Shown one piece after another: positions 63,691 to 64,000 of a stretch of 64,000 nt of DNA; the first letter of the stretch is position 1, and the number at the start of each line of letters is the position of its first letter. The stretch comes from Puffinus mauretanicus (Eukaryota; Chordata; Aves; Procellariiformes; Procellariidae). The translations under genes and the position numbers were made by a program. Below the pieces are notes generated by a model, which saw nothing but the letters and a program-made list of their open reading frames with translations, did not search any database and was not told where the DNA came from. The stretch spans positions 992,001-1,056,000 of the forward strand of contig JAJKFH010001810.1 of assembly GCA_023333565.1 (NCBI GenBank). Reading direction: 5' to 3'.

Positions 63691-64000
63691 ATAGCAGGAC
63701 TACTTAGTAAACTCCTTCCCTCCATGACACTATAAAATACTTTTTGCTGGAAGTCTTCTATATATAGAACTGTGAAGTGTCTAAAAATGGGCTCAGAAAC
63801 TGCCCTGTGTGGGTGTGGAGTGTCCCCATTGATTTTCTTTTCAGCTGGAATGCACCTGGTTGGTTTAGCCCTGGCTGATTTAGGCTTTTTTTCCTGTGAC
63901 TGAATCTTTGTTTGGAAAGTTAATATAACTGTTTAATTACAGTTTGTAGTTCAGTAGTTTGTTCTTGACTATATATCAGAAGTTACATAGATGATAACAG

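Larger units (their letters stand above)
32768..64000 (+). other. MAGI2: MAGI2 intron 1, 5' part (continues beyond window)
   Basis: Everything to the right of the donor belongs to the first intron, which is very long in vertebrates. No in-frame continuation encoding the guanylate-kinase domain, nor any other host exon, is visible. Contents are listed as separate repeats and GC-rich patches. In 33700-35900, 36560-44280, 46250-48940, 51100-58380 and 59620-60590 I see AT-rich sequence with simple repeats only. Confidence 0.85.

Noticed and set aside
1..64000. CRISPR array, tRNA, rRNA, intact transposon or endogenous virus
   Set aside because: No regularly spaced repeats, cloverleaf-like genes, paired long terminal repeats or retroviral protein motifs were seen on either strand.

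Overview
The window looks like bird nuclear DNA. Evidence is CR1 LINE fragments with the 3' tail of repeated ATTCTATG units, sparse interspersed repeats, very little protein-coding sequence, and one GC-rich CpG island promoter in otherwise AT-rich DNA. Other archosaurs or turtles are possible, but the young CR1 copy and the low repeat load favour a bird.

The only host protein-coding gene I can support is the first coding exon of MAGI2 (S-SCAM), plus strand, 32467-32767. It encodes the basic N-terminus and the PDZ0 domain and ends in a clear splice donor. It lies in a CpG island (about 31600-33240) that should hold the promoter and 5' untranslated region. That region also has a (CCT)n tract, a G-quadruplex-capable run and two upstream AUGs that read out of frame.

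From 1 to about 31600 the DNA is upstream of MAGI2. I see no exon there: only old retroelement scraps (CR1, MIR/L2-like and palindromic), a few small inverted repeats and two isolated CpG-rich patches (about 12446-12597 and 15241-15344). By analogy with human MAGI2-AS3, a divergent antisense lncRNA may start at the island and run left, but the sequence alone does not prove it.

From 32768 to 64000 is the 5' part of MAGI2 intron 1; the next exon is not in the window. It carries a nearly perfect 28-bp inverted repeat (36485-36551), several ancient repeats, GC-rich patches, and a CR1 cluster at about 58385-59616. In that cluster an ancient antisense fragment, two antisense 3' tails and a younger sense copy with a 192-codon reading frame sit side by side.

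I found no prokaryotic-style operon, CRISPR array, rRNA, tRNA or intact transposon. The items most worth a second look are the intronic hairpin, the upstream-AUG and G-quadruplex arrangement at the MAGI2 start, and the possible divergent transcript.
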